Assembly (NCBI RefSeq): GCF_965283645.1
Contig: NZ_CBDIPG010000001.1
Span: 4,712,001 to 4,776,000 of the forward strand
Direction: 5' to 3'
DNA from: Kordia sp965283645
GTDB lineage: Bacteria; Bacteroidota; Bacteroidia; Flavobacteriales; Flavobacteriaceae
DNA: 64,000 bases
The translations under genes were made by a program, and so were the position numbers. Below are positions 42,240 through 50,379 of this stretch, in pieces (the first letter of the stretch is position 1; each line of letters opens with the position of its first letter). The notes beneath the pieces were generated by a model. It was not told where the DNA came from and did not search any database. It saw only the letters and a program-made list of their open reading frames with translations.

Positions 42240-42486
42240 TTTTTTGTAGTTTTTGTGTGAGTAATACAGTAACATCATTCACCGTTTCAATATTAATTAA
42301 TTCGTAATCGGTGAAATCCATGATGCTAATATTCAATTTTTTAGTAACAGCCGTAAAAAACATAATCATTTTAATTGAAGGAAAACCTAAGTCTTCTTTC
42401 AGGCGACTGTCTGCCGTTATTTTGATGTCATCTTCTAGTTGATTAGAGAGATTTTCAATGACAATTTCATATACTGATTCTTTCAT
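42226..42486 (-). CDS. Discrete acyl carrier protein
   Basis: 86 aa. The phosphopantetheine site is Ser37 in EDLGFPSIKMI; the protein is mostly helical and of the expected size. It lies directly downstream of the AMP-ligase gene (3 bases apart) and upstream of GNAT 1, so it is most likely loaded by that ligase. The same trio occurs in the triacsin cluster. The substrate (hydrazinoacetyl or an acylated derivative) is inferred. Confidence 0.8.
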   Translation of the reverse strand: MKESVYEIVIENLSNQLEDDIKITADSRLKEDLGFPSIKMIMFFTAVTKKLNISIMDFTDYELINIETVNDVTVLLTQKLQKNEQN

Positions 42487-42489
42487 GAG

Positions 42490-44064
42490 TTATGATGTGT
42501 AAAGAGATTCAAATTGTTCTTTATATTTTTCTATTATTTTATTCCTTTTTATTTTATGCTGATTTGTCAATAAATTATTCGCTTCAGAAAACTTTTCATA
42601 CGTTAAGAAAAACTTGAAAATCTTTTCTTCGGGAGCAACTTGTTGATTGTAATTAGCTATGATAACTTCCACATCTTCATGGGAAATTTTTGTTGAGTTT
42701 GGTAGAATTAAAGCTGTTAGATATGGTTTGTTATCACCAAAAAAAACACAGTTTTCAATTTTTTCAGATGCTGTAATTTTAGACTCTAATGCGCTTGGGA
42801 AAATCTTTTTTGAATTAGATAATGCAATCATTTCCTTTTGTCTGCCATTGATGAATAAATAGCCTTCATCATCCAAATAACCTGTGTCACCTGTTGCGAT
42901 ATAGTTGTCGTCTACAAAAAACTGTTGACGGTCTTCCAAAGCGGCTATCGTATAGTTTTCACAAACAGGATATTTATTTTTTATTAAAATTTGATTTTGA
43001 TCATCAAACTTGATTTCAATGTTAGGAAAAAGCTTCCCTACACTACCAATTTTATTATTATTCTCATAATTTTTTGATATGATACAGGTTTCATTCATGC
43101 CATAACCTTGATACAACGGAATTCCCATTTTTGAATAAAATGATAATACGTCAGTAGCTATAGGAGCCGAACCAGTCCATAAGTAATTTATATTTCCTCC
43201 TAAATATTCCATGAATGGTTTAAAAGACTTCGAAATTGCGGTGTCTTTTACATAATTTTCATAATCAGTTTGTAAGCGTTCACTTTTTGCAATACTCTTT
43301 TTATAAGTTGTTGCTATAATTTCATAGATGTATGGAACTCCCATAATGACTGTTGGAGTTTCTTGCTGCAACACCATGAAAAAGTATTCTTTTGGCACGA
43401 CAACAATTGTAAAACCAAACAATATTGCGGAATACAACCAATACCGTTGTTGTAATAAATTGAGCGGTAAAAAAACGAGTATTATATCTTTTTCCGAATG
43501 CTTAAATAGTTTTTGCACACAATGAATAGAGTTTTCTACACCTTGTACGGAAGCACCAATTATTTTAGGAAATCCGGTACTTCCAGATGTAGATTTGTAT
43601 GAGAGTACATCTTTTCCTTGAAATTGATGTGGTTCTCTTTTTTCTTCTTCTGAAAGTGTTTCTTGTATGAGTAAATCTTCAAGTAGTATGTATGTAATCT
43701 GTTCATTTTCTGCGGATTCTTTTTCGTAGTCTTTTGAAACTAACATTGCAGAAATATGCATGTTTTTTTCTTGGTATTTGGCAAGATTGGAATCGCTGTC
43801 TAAAGCTAAAATTTTTATTCCTTTATAAATACAAGCCAAATCAGCCAGAATCCACGAAAGGTTGTTTTTGCATATAATACCTACAGTATCGCCGCTTTTT
43901 AAACCACATTTTTCCAAGTGTCTAACGGCATTTAATACCATTGGATACAAATTGGGAAAATTGATATCTATCCGTTTTCTTCCTTGATATGTGATCAGTT
44001 TTCCTTTACTAGATTTCATTCCAGTAAGTAAGTTGTTTATAGATGTATTCAAAGTGTAAGTCAA
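42490..44064 (-). CDS. AMP-dependent acyl ligase (carrier-loading)
   Basis: 524 aa adenylate-forming enzyme. The ATP-binding P-loop is SYKSTSGSTGFPKIIG, followed by YGMNETCIISKNY, ATGDTGYLDDEGYLFINGRQKEMI and a C-terminal lid with Lys. The N-terminal region resembles free-standing ligases (FadD-like) more than NRPS A domains. It would activate a carboxylic acid and pass it to the adjacent carrier protein. In the triacsin pathway such an enzyme loads hydrazinoacetate derivatives. Its stop-start spacing to the neighbours is 0 and 3 bases. Confidence 0.82.
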   Translation of the reverse strand: MTYTLNTSINNLLTGMKSSKGKLITYQGRKRIDINFPNLYPMVLNAVRHLEKCGLKSGDTVGIICKNNLSWILADLACIYKGIKILALDSDSNLAKYQEKNMHISAMLVSKDYEKESAENEQITYILLEDLLIQETLSEEEKREPHQFQGKDVLSYKSTSGSTGFPKIIGASVQGVENSIHCVQKLFKHSEKDIILVFLPLNLLQQRYWLYSAILFGFTIVVVPKEYFFMVLQQETPTVIMGVPYIYEIIATTYKKSIAKSERLQTDYENYVKDTAISKSFKPFMEYLGGNINYLWTGSAPIATDVLSFYSKMGIPLYQGYGMNETCIISKNYENNNKIGSVGKLFPNIEIKFDDQNQILIKNKYPVCENYTIAALEDRQQFFVDDNYIATGDTGYLDDEGYLFINGRQKEMIALSNSKKIFPSALESKITASEKIENCVFFGDNKPYLTALILPNSTKISHEDVEVIIANYNQQVAPEEKIFKFFLTYEKFSEANNLLTNQHKIKRNKIIEKYKEQFESLYTS

Positions 44065-45006
44065 TTATTTTAATTGTAAGTATAATGCAATGTTAGAGCC
44101 AGCCCAACCTGTTCCAAATGATATGAACGTTGAGTTTAACACTGGTTTTTCGTCTAATACAGATTTGAGATTTATGATAAAATCGATACAATCTAAATGT
44201 CCAAATCGCCCTATATTATCAAGGTATAGTTGCTCTTTTTTAAAGTTGAAATCATTCATACATTGATTAATGAGCATGTAATTAGCATTTTGTATGATTA
44301 TTTTTGTTATGTCCGTTGGTTGTATTTCATACGATTTCATGACTTTTGAAATACATGTGATGTAATTTTTGCAGAGAAGAAAAAAGTTATTCTCATTCAT
44401 ATTTGCTTTATGAAGAATTCCATTGGTGTATGTACTTTTCCCCAGAATGCTAATTCCGTCTGTGTTATCTTTATTTACGTACACAAGTCCTGCGCCATCA
44501 CCATGAATTCCATAATTTCCTATAACTCGGTCTGCATTATTCTGTAGTTTATTGACGCCTACGATTATGATATTTTCGTTTGCTCCAGCCTTTAGTAAGT
44601 TTTCGCTCAGAATTATGGCTTGCTCTATATTTGAACAATGATTTCCGGATACGACTAATACGTCCGAATTTTCTAGTTGACAATGATGTTGAATGTAATG
44701 TGCTAGATTTTTTTGTCTGTTTCCCGATTTTACATCGTCTCCAATTAAGATGAGCAAATCAATTTCATTTTTTGATACTATTCCCTGATCGAAAAAACGA
44801 TTCATCAATGTAAGTAACATTTCTGTTTCACTGAATGAATTAGCTATTGCAACTTCTTTTAAGTTTAGCGTATCATCAAAAAATGCAATTCCTTCTTCGG
44901 GAGAAGAAAATACTTCTGGAAGCATTTCATTTTGTATTACTTCCTCAAAGATTTTTTGGGTCGAAAGCCTATCTTCGGGAACAATATAATCAAGATATTT
45001 AATCAT
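44065..45006 (-). CDS. KAS III-like thiolase-fold acyltransferase
   Basis: 313 aa thiolase-fold protein. The nucleophile Cys124 is in VSGNHCSNIEQAI, as in beta-ketoacyl-ACP synthase III. The second catalytic residue, normally His in HQAN, is missing: the corresponding segment reads IIIQNANYML. A later GRFGHLDCIDF replaces the Asn loop and has a His. Such deviations are known in KAS III-like enzymes that transfer acyl groups to O or N instead of making C-C bonds (CerJ-type), so an ester- or amide-forming role is plausible. It abuts the ligase gene with no gap. Confidence 0.7.
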   Translation of the reverse strand: MIKYLDYIVPEDRLSTQKIFEEVIQNEMLPEVFSSPEEGIAFFDDTLNLKEVAIANSFSETEMLLTLMNRFFDQGIVSKNEIDLLILIGDDVKSGNRQKNLAHYIQHHCQLENSDVLVVSGNHCSNIEQAIILSENLLKAGANENIIIVGVNKLQNNADRVIGNYGIHGDGAGLVYVNKDNTDGISILGKSTYTNGILHKANMNENNFFLLCKNYITCISKVMKSYEIQPTDITKIIIQNANYMLINQCMNDFNFKKEQLYLDNIGRFGHLDCIDFIINLKSVLDEKPVLNSTFISFGTGWAGSNIALYLQLK

Positions 45007-45105
45007 TTATAATTGTTTTCTTATTGAAGTGATGTATACTTTTTTTACTTTTCGCTTAAATCCGAAAAGTTGAAATCACTTCGTGATGTAAAATGTAGTG
45101 TGTAT

Positions 45106-45717
45106 TTATTCGTTTTTGGAAACTAATTTTTTTTGCAGCATCTTTTTTTCTGTAGTTAGCCATTCATCTCGTAAGATGCTTACTAAAACGGCGTCAGCTC
45201 TTCCGTTAGTAGCTACGGCAGGAAATATATTTCGAAAAATGCCTTCTTGCTTGCAACCAACACTTTTCATGGCGGCAATACTTCTTTTGTTTTCAGCATG
45301 CGCACCAAGTCCGATTCGTTCAAAACCTAGCTTTTCAAAAATAAATTCAAATAGTACGTATTTGCAATTTTTATTTAAGCCTGTTCCATGAAATTCTTTG
45401 CCATACCATGTGTAACCAATTCTTAGTGCTTTGATGGTTGTACTTATTTGAAAGAGTCTTGTTACGCCTGCATATTTTTGTGTTCGCTTGTCAAAAACGA
45501 TGAATGGATATTCTCGTTTTTGTGCTCTGTTATCAAGAGTTGATTGTATGTAATTTTTTAAATCTTCTTCGTTTTTAATTTCGGGCGGCGTATACTTCCA
45601 TAGTTCAGGTTCAAAGGCAATTTCCTTTAACTCTGTGTAGGATTCAATACGAAGTGGCGATAGTTTTACCACTTCATTTTCAATTATATATTCGTCTTCA
45701 AAATTAAATGTTATCAT
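45106..45717 (-). CDS. GNAT N-acyltransferase 2
   Basis: 203 aa, paralog of GNAT 1 and 3: LWKYTPPEIKNEEDLKNYIQ, IVFDKRTQKYAGVTRLFQ, YTWYGKEFHGTGLNKNCKYV and RSIAAMKSVGCKQEG. The acyl-CoA loop (Q/G-x-G-L/I-N) is kept. It starts 2 bases after GNAT 3 ends. Which substrate each paralog uses is not deducible. Confidence 0.85.
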   Translation of the reverse strand: MITFNFEDEYIIENEVVKLSPLRIESYTELKEIAFEPELWKYTPPEIKNEEDLKNYIQSTLDNRAQKREYPFIVFDKRTQKYAGVTRLFQISTTIKALRIGYTWYGKEFHGTGLNKNCKYVLFEFIFEKLGFERIGLGAHAENKRSIAAMKSVGCKQEGIFRNIFPAVATNGRADAVLVSILRDEWLTTEKKMLQKKLVSKNE

Positions 45718-45719
45718 CC

Positions 45720-46322
45720 TTATGAATTATATGCAGTAATTAGTTTTTGTAGTTTTGCTTCTAAAGAAGATTTCCACTCTTTTTTTTGTATACAATAGTT
45801 TGCAACACCAACCGTTTGTTTTGTTTCTGCCACATATATTTCTGTGATTCCATTAAACGAGGCACCAATTTTTTCTAACGAACGCATTGAAATATTATTT
45901 TTTTCATTTACTCTAAATACTACTTTGTTGCAGTTGAGTTCATTGAATATATAATTTAGCATGAGTAGTTTTACAATTCTGTTCGTGCTTGTTTTTTGAT
46001 AGGCTTCTTCAATCCATGTCCAGCCTAATTCTACTTCGTTTTTTTCGTTATTTATATTTCCGATGCAAGTCATTCCAATCGCTTTTTGTGAGCTATTGTC
46101 TTTTATGCATACTGGAATCATGCTTCTTTCTTTGTGATTTTTTAGAAAAGAGTACAAGTATTTTTCTAAAGCTTCTGATGTTGTGTACTGAGAACTCATG
46201 TAGCGCCAAAGTTTTGGATTGACACCTATTTTTTTTAACTGTGAAAAATCATGTTCAGAAAGCGTTTCTAGACTCACATGTTGTTGCTGTAAACTAATTT
46301 TGTTGTAAAACGGTAATTGCAT
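45720..46322 (-). CDS. GNAT N-acyltransferase 3
   Basis: 200 aa from ATG 46322 (the TTG at 46328 would add two residues). Core: LWRYMSSQYTTSEALEKYLYS, AIGMTCIGNINNEKN, ELGWTWIEEAYQKTSTNRIVK and SMRSLEKIGASFNG. The acyl-CoA loop, QGSGIN in GNAT 1, reads QKTSTN here, lacking the usual Gly residues, so CoA binding may be weakened. It overlaps the end of the NRPS gene by 29 bases. Confidence 0.82.
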   Translation of the reverse strand: MQLPFYNKISLQQQHVSLETLSEHDFSQLKKIGVNPKLWRYMSSQYTTSEALEKYLYSFLKNHKERSMIPVCIKDNSSQKAIGMTCIGNINNEKNEVELGWTWIEEAYQKTSTNRIVKLLMLNYIFNELNCNKVVFRVNEKNNISMRSLEKIGASFNGITEIYVAETKQTVGVANYCIQKKEWKSSLEAKLQKLITAYNS

Positions 46323-49300
46323 TTTCAATAATTTTAATGACTTCTGTATCTTTAGTTAAGATATTGAAATGATTTGTGCCAGCTATCACATGTGTTTTAA
46401 ATTTTCCAGTAGTAAATTCATTCCACTTTTTGATCTCTGTACTATTTTCCTCAGAAGCAATAGCTATTATGTTACAATTTACAATTCCTTTTACAGTGTA
46501 TTTCGAAAGTATTTTTAAGTTTTCAAAAATCTTATGTGTAAATAGTGTTACTTCTTCTTCGGAAAGCGTTTCGAAGTTAAGAATATGTTTGTTAATACTC
46601 TTTTTTAGAGCAGTTTCTTTTGATAATTCCAACGTGCCTTTTGCAGGAATACTATCAATTAGAATGAGTTGTGTTTCATATTGCGGACTGATCCATTTGC
46701 TTAATTCATATGCAATTTGTGTTCCCATAGAATATCCAACAATGTATATTTTTTGAGTTGGAAGCATCTTTATTTCTTGGAATTCTTTTTTATAGATTTC
46801 ACAAAATTCTTCAATAGCATCTATCGTAGGAGCATGTGAATTTGGATATTCCAATCCTATACAATTGATGTCTTTTGAATAGTACGTAATTAAAGAGCTC
46901 ATTTGTGACAAATCGCCAGAAACTGGTGGAATAAACAGCATGATATCTTTTTCAATATCTATTGTTGATGTAAATATTTTCACAGAACTGTTTGCATGCA
47001 TTCTAGCGGCATTTTGAGACGTGAATTCTATTAATTCTGAAATGGTAGGATATAGAAATATGTTAATTAGTGGAATATCAATATTTAATTCTTCCTTGAT
47101 TTTAGAAGTTAACCTGATTGCTAATAATGAGTTTCCGCCTATTTCGAAAAAATTATCTGTGATTCCGAAGTCATCATTTTTTAAAATTTCTTTCCAATGG
47201 GCATGAAATTGTTTTTCTTGAGGTGTTTTTGGCGCTACAACTTCCTTTTCTGATGTAATTTTAATTTCTGGCAATTGTGATCGATCCGTTTTACCATTTG
47301 GCATTAACGGTATTTTATCTATCAAGTGAATGTACGGCACCATGTAGTTTGGAAGACTACTTTTTAGTTTTAGTTTAATTTCAGCTATGTTTAGTGCACT
47401 TTCAATATACGCTACTAATCGTTTGTTTTCTTCATCACCTTGTGCCACGACTACACAATTGTTTATTCCTGTATATGAAAGTAAAATGTTTTCTATTTCG
47501 CCTAATTCTACTCTAAAACCTCTTATTTTTATTTGACTGTCTTTTCGTCCTTTGAGCTCAATGTTTCCATCGCTATTGAATCGTCCAATATCTCCCGTTT
47601 TGTATAATTTTTTATCGGTGAATTTAATTTCAGGAACATGCAATACTTTTTTATCTGTAAGCTCTTTGTTATTGATGTAGCCATCAACTTCAAAACAACC
47701 TTCCACATGCAATTCTCCCCAACTTCCTTGCGGAACTGGTTGCTTGTCTTCATCAACAATGAATATTCCTATGTTTGTTATTGGATTTCCAATTGGTGGT
47801 CGTTCTGCATTTAAATTTTTATGATCTATTGTATATGCGGAAACTACATGCATTTCCGAAGAACCGTAGTGATTGTGAATTTTCAAATTTTTATGTTCTT
47901 CTATGTATTTCTTTAAACCAGAAGAAATTTTCAATTGTTCACCAGCCGTAATAATGTGTTCTAAACTTGTTCCAAATTCAGTGTCTTTTATTTCATTGAA
48001 TAAAAAGTTTAGGTACGAAAATGGAAGATACAGCACATTAATTTTATTCGTATCTATGAAATTTATTAGGTAATTAATGTCTTGCCGTTTCATTTCGTCA
48101 ATGAGATGAACCGTTCCGCCTGAACATAGCGTTATGAATATTTCCTGAAACGAAACACAGAAGTTGATCGATGTGAATTGAAGCACATTTTTGGACGCAT
48201 CAATTGTTGTTTGATGCATTTGCCATTCAATCAAGTTTAACAACGTTCCGTGCGAAAGCATTGCGCCATTTGGCAAACCTAAAGTTCCAGAAGTATATAT
48301 TACATATAGAATGTCGTGCAAAGCGTCTTCAGATATTTCAAAAGGTAAAGCATCAGTCGTTTTAGTCTTTAAATCCAAATTATCCATGTTAATGGTTTGA
48401 TATGCAGTCGTAAACAGATCAATGTTAGCGCTATCAGTAATGATGGTTTTTACTTGACTGTCTTCAAGAATATGATGTACTCTATCTTTCGGATAGTATG
48501 GATCTAACGCCAAATATGCAGTACGGGTTTTTAGTATTGCCAACATTGCAACCAACATATTTGCAGATCTGTCTAAAGAGACGCCAATGACTTCTCCTTG
48601 TTTTACTTGTATGTCCTTTATTAAATGATTTGCCAATGCATTGGAAAGTGTATCCAATTCTTTATACGTAAGTGAATCTTCACCAAATACAACCGCCTTT
48701 TTTTCTGGATTTGCAGTTACATTCACTTCGATTGCTTCCAGAATGTTGTGATATGTAGGCGGAATTTTAGTCGCGCCATTTGCAGCTATTAAAGTTTGAT
48801 CAGCTGGTGACAGACAAGAATAATTACTGATCGCATCAAACGGATTTTGTATAATTTCATCAAGCAATACTTCAAAATTAGCAATGAAATTGAGAATTGT
48901 TTTTTCTTCAAATAAATCTGTATTGTATTCTAATGTGATTAGTTTTTCGTCATCATCATCATTGATAAAAAAGGTCATATCAAACTTACTCATGTTATAT
49001 TCCATAGCATGTTGATATTCACTAATTGTTAGTTCTCCAGGAGAAAATGTCATTGGTGTTGTATCAGTAAACGTATTGTTGTACGCAACCATTACATTAA
49101 ATACAGGTGATGTACTAATGTCTCTATCCGAGAATAATTCTTCAACTATTAAATCAAAAGGATATTCTTGATGCGAAATGGAATACATGATTTCCGTAAA
49201 TACTTTTTTATGATATTCGGCAAACGTTTCTGAGTTTTTCAACGCTGTTTTAAATACTACCGTATTTGCAAAAAAGCCAATTGTATTAAAGTATTTTGAA

Positions 49301-50148
49301 TTGTTTCTTCCAAAAACGGGCGCACCAATTACGAGTTCTTTTTGTCCTGATATTTTGTATAGTAATATTTTAAAGACAGTCATGTAAAACGAATAACTCG
49401 TTCCAAATTTGAACTTCTTTATGAGTGCTGTTATTTTCGATTCTATATCAGCAGCAACTTTAAATTGAATACGTTTCCCGTTGAAGGTTTGAACACTTTT
49501 TCTTAGTTTATCAAACGGAAGTTCAATGAGTGAAGGTTTATCTTCTAACTTTTTAATCCAATAATTTCGCAATGTGTCTTTGGACGATTGAATAACTGCA
49601 TTATTTTCATTGGTAAATTCTACATAACTTCCCACAACTTCTGCTAACGCAATTTCTTGTTGTGCAACTAAATTGGTATAGATTTGAAATAACTCTTCAC
49701 AGAATATTTTTTGAGACCAACCATCGGTAATGATGTGATGAATGTTTATGATGAAAATCGCTACTTCTTCTTTCAATTTTATAAGTCCAAAATTGGCTAA
49801 TGGTGGCGAAGCCAAATCAAAAGAATGGTTTGCAATGTTCATGAAGAAAGCTTTTGCTTTTGCATCCTTTTCTTCTTCACGTACTTCTGTAAAATCGGCT
49901 TCTTTAATAGGTACAAGTACATTTGGTTGCACTCTTTGTATTAATCCATCAGATGTTTCTAAGATCGCTGTTCTAAATATTTCATGTCTTTCAAACATAA
50001 ATGACACAGATTTCTTCAAAAGCACTTCATCTAATGAACCGTTTATTGTAAAAGCATTGATCACATTGTATGCTGTAGATTCTTCTTCAAAGTGATGTAA
50101 AAGCCAAAGTCTTCTTTGTGCAAACGATACTGGATTTGCTTTATTCAT
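46294..50148 (-). CDS. NRPS module C-A-T-TE (termination)
   Basis: 1284 aa. Condensation domain (1-430; catalytic HHIITDG near 134), adenylation domain (about 470-960), carrier domain (Ser near 1007 in FFEIGGNSLLAI), thioesterase (about 1075-1284; GYSMG near 1139). The A3 loop reads YTSGTLGLPNG, changed from TTGxPKG, while A10 (PNGKTDR) keeps its Lys. The pocket read by eye is C-V-Q-Y-I-A-H-V-V, identical to published proline codes (D-V-Q-Y-I-A-H-V-V) except that the Asp that grips the alpha-amine (position 235) is Cys (INFCVSFQEIF). The substrate may be a Pro-like unit without a normal alpha-amine. The TE releases the chain. Confidence 0.9.
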   Translation of the reverse strand: MNKANPVSFAQRRLWLLHHFEEESTAYNVINAFTINGSLDEVLLKKSVSFMFERHEIFRTAILETSDGLIQRVQPNVLVPIKEADFTEVREEEKDAKAKAFFMNIANHSFDLASPPLANFGLIKLKEEVAIFIINIHHIITDGWSQKIFCEELFQIYTNLVAQQEIALAEVVGSYVEFTNENNAVIQSSKDTLRNYWIKKLEDKPSLIELPFDKLRKSVQTFNGKRIQFKVAADIESKITALIKKFKFGTSYSFYMTVFKILLYKISGQKELVIGAPVFGRNNSKYFNTIGFFANTVVFKTALKNSETFAEYHKKVFTEIMYSISHQEYPFDLIVEELFSDRDISTSPVFNVMVAYNNTFTDTTPMTFSPGELTISEYQHAMEYNMSKFDMTFFINDDDDEKLITLEYNTDLFEEKTILNFIANFEVLLDEIIQNPFDAISNYSCLSPADQTLIAANGATKIPPTYHNILEAIEVNVTANPEKKAVVFGEDSLTYKELDTLSNALANHLIKDIQVKQGEVIGVSLDRSANMLVAMLAILKTRTAYLALDPYYPKDRVHHILEDSQVKTIITDSANIDLFTTAYQTINMDNLDLKTKTTDALPFEISEDALHDILYVIYTSGTLGLPNGAMLSHGTLLNLIEWQMHQTTIDASKNVLQFTSINFCVSFQEIFITLCSGGTVHLIDEMKRQDINYLINFIDTNKINVLYLPFSYLNFLFNEIKDTEFGTSLEHIITAGEQLKISSGLKKYIEEHKNLKIHNHYGSSEMHVVSAYTIDHKNLNAERPPIGNPITNIGIFIVDEDKQPVPQGSWGELHVEGCFEVDGYINNKELTDKKVLHVPEIKFTDKKLYKTGDIGRFNSDGNIELKGRKDSQIKIRGFRVELGEIENILLSYTGINNCVVVAQGDEENKRLVAYIESALNIAEIKLKLKSSLPNYMVPYIHLIDKIPLMPNGKTDRSQLPEIKITSEKEVVAPKTPQEKQFHAHWKEILKNDDFGITDNFFEIGGNSLLAIRLTSKIKEELNIDIPLINIFLYPTISELIEFTSQNAARMHANSSVKIFTSTIDIEKDIMLFIPPVSGDLSQMSSLITYYSKDINCIGLEYPNSHAPTIDAIEEFCEIYKKEFQEIKMLPTQKIYIVGYSMGTQIAYELSKWISPQYETQLILIDSIPAKGTLELSKETALKKSINKHILNFETLSEEEVTLFTHKIFENLKILSKYTVKGIVNCNIIAIASEENSTEIKKWNEFTTGKFKTHVIAGTNHFNILTKDTEVIKIIENAITVLQQN

Positions 50149-50365
50149 TTTCTTTAATTTTTTGGAATAATTTTTCTAGGGTATCATTTTCCATAAGATC
50201 TACAATGGTTAAGCTTTGATTGTAATCTTGATTTATTTGATTGATATATTTGATTATTTGAATGGAATTTAATCCCATTTCCATAAAACTAACATCAGCT
50301 TCTATTGTATCTATTTCTAAAGTTTTTCTTGAAAACTCAATAAAATCATTTTTTAAATTCTTCAT
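50141..50365 (-). CDS. Discrete peptidyl/acyl carrier protein
   Basis: 74 aa carrier protein with Ser34 in MEMGLNSIQII as the phosphopantetheine site. It lies between two NRPS genes and overlaps the next by 8 bases. NRPS 2 ends with a condensation domain that has no carrier of its own after it, so this protein may supply the acceptor substrate there. It differs in sequence from the carrier at 42226-42486. Confidence 0.82.
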   Translation of the reverse strand: MKNLKNDFIEFSRKTLEIDTIEADVSFMEMGLNSIQIIKYINQINQDYNQSLTIVDLMENDTLEKLFQKIKENE

Positions 50366-50379
50366 AAACTAGACTTCTT

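Noticed and set aside
36328..46328. The operon as a classical hydroxamate siderophore cluster
   Set aside because: The N-hydroxylase family fits, but there is no IucA/IucC-type synthetase; the cupin, MetRS-like and DAO genes fit a hydrazine route better.
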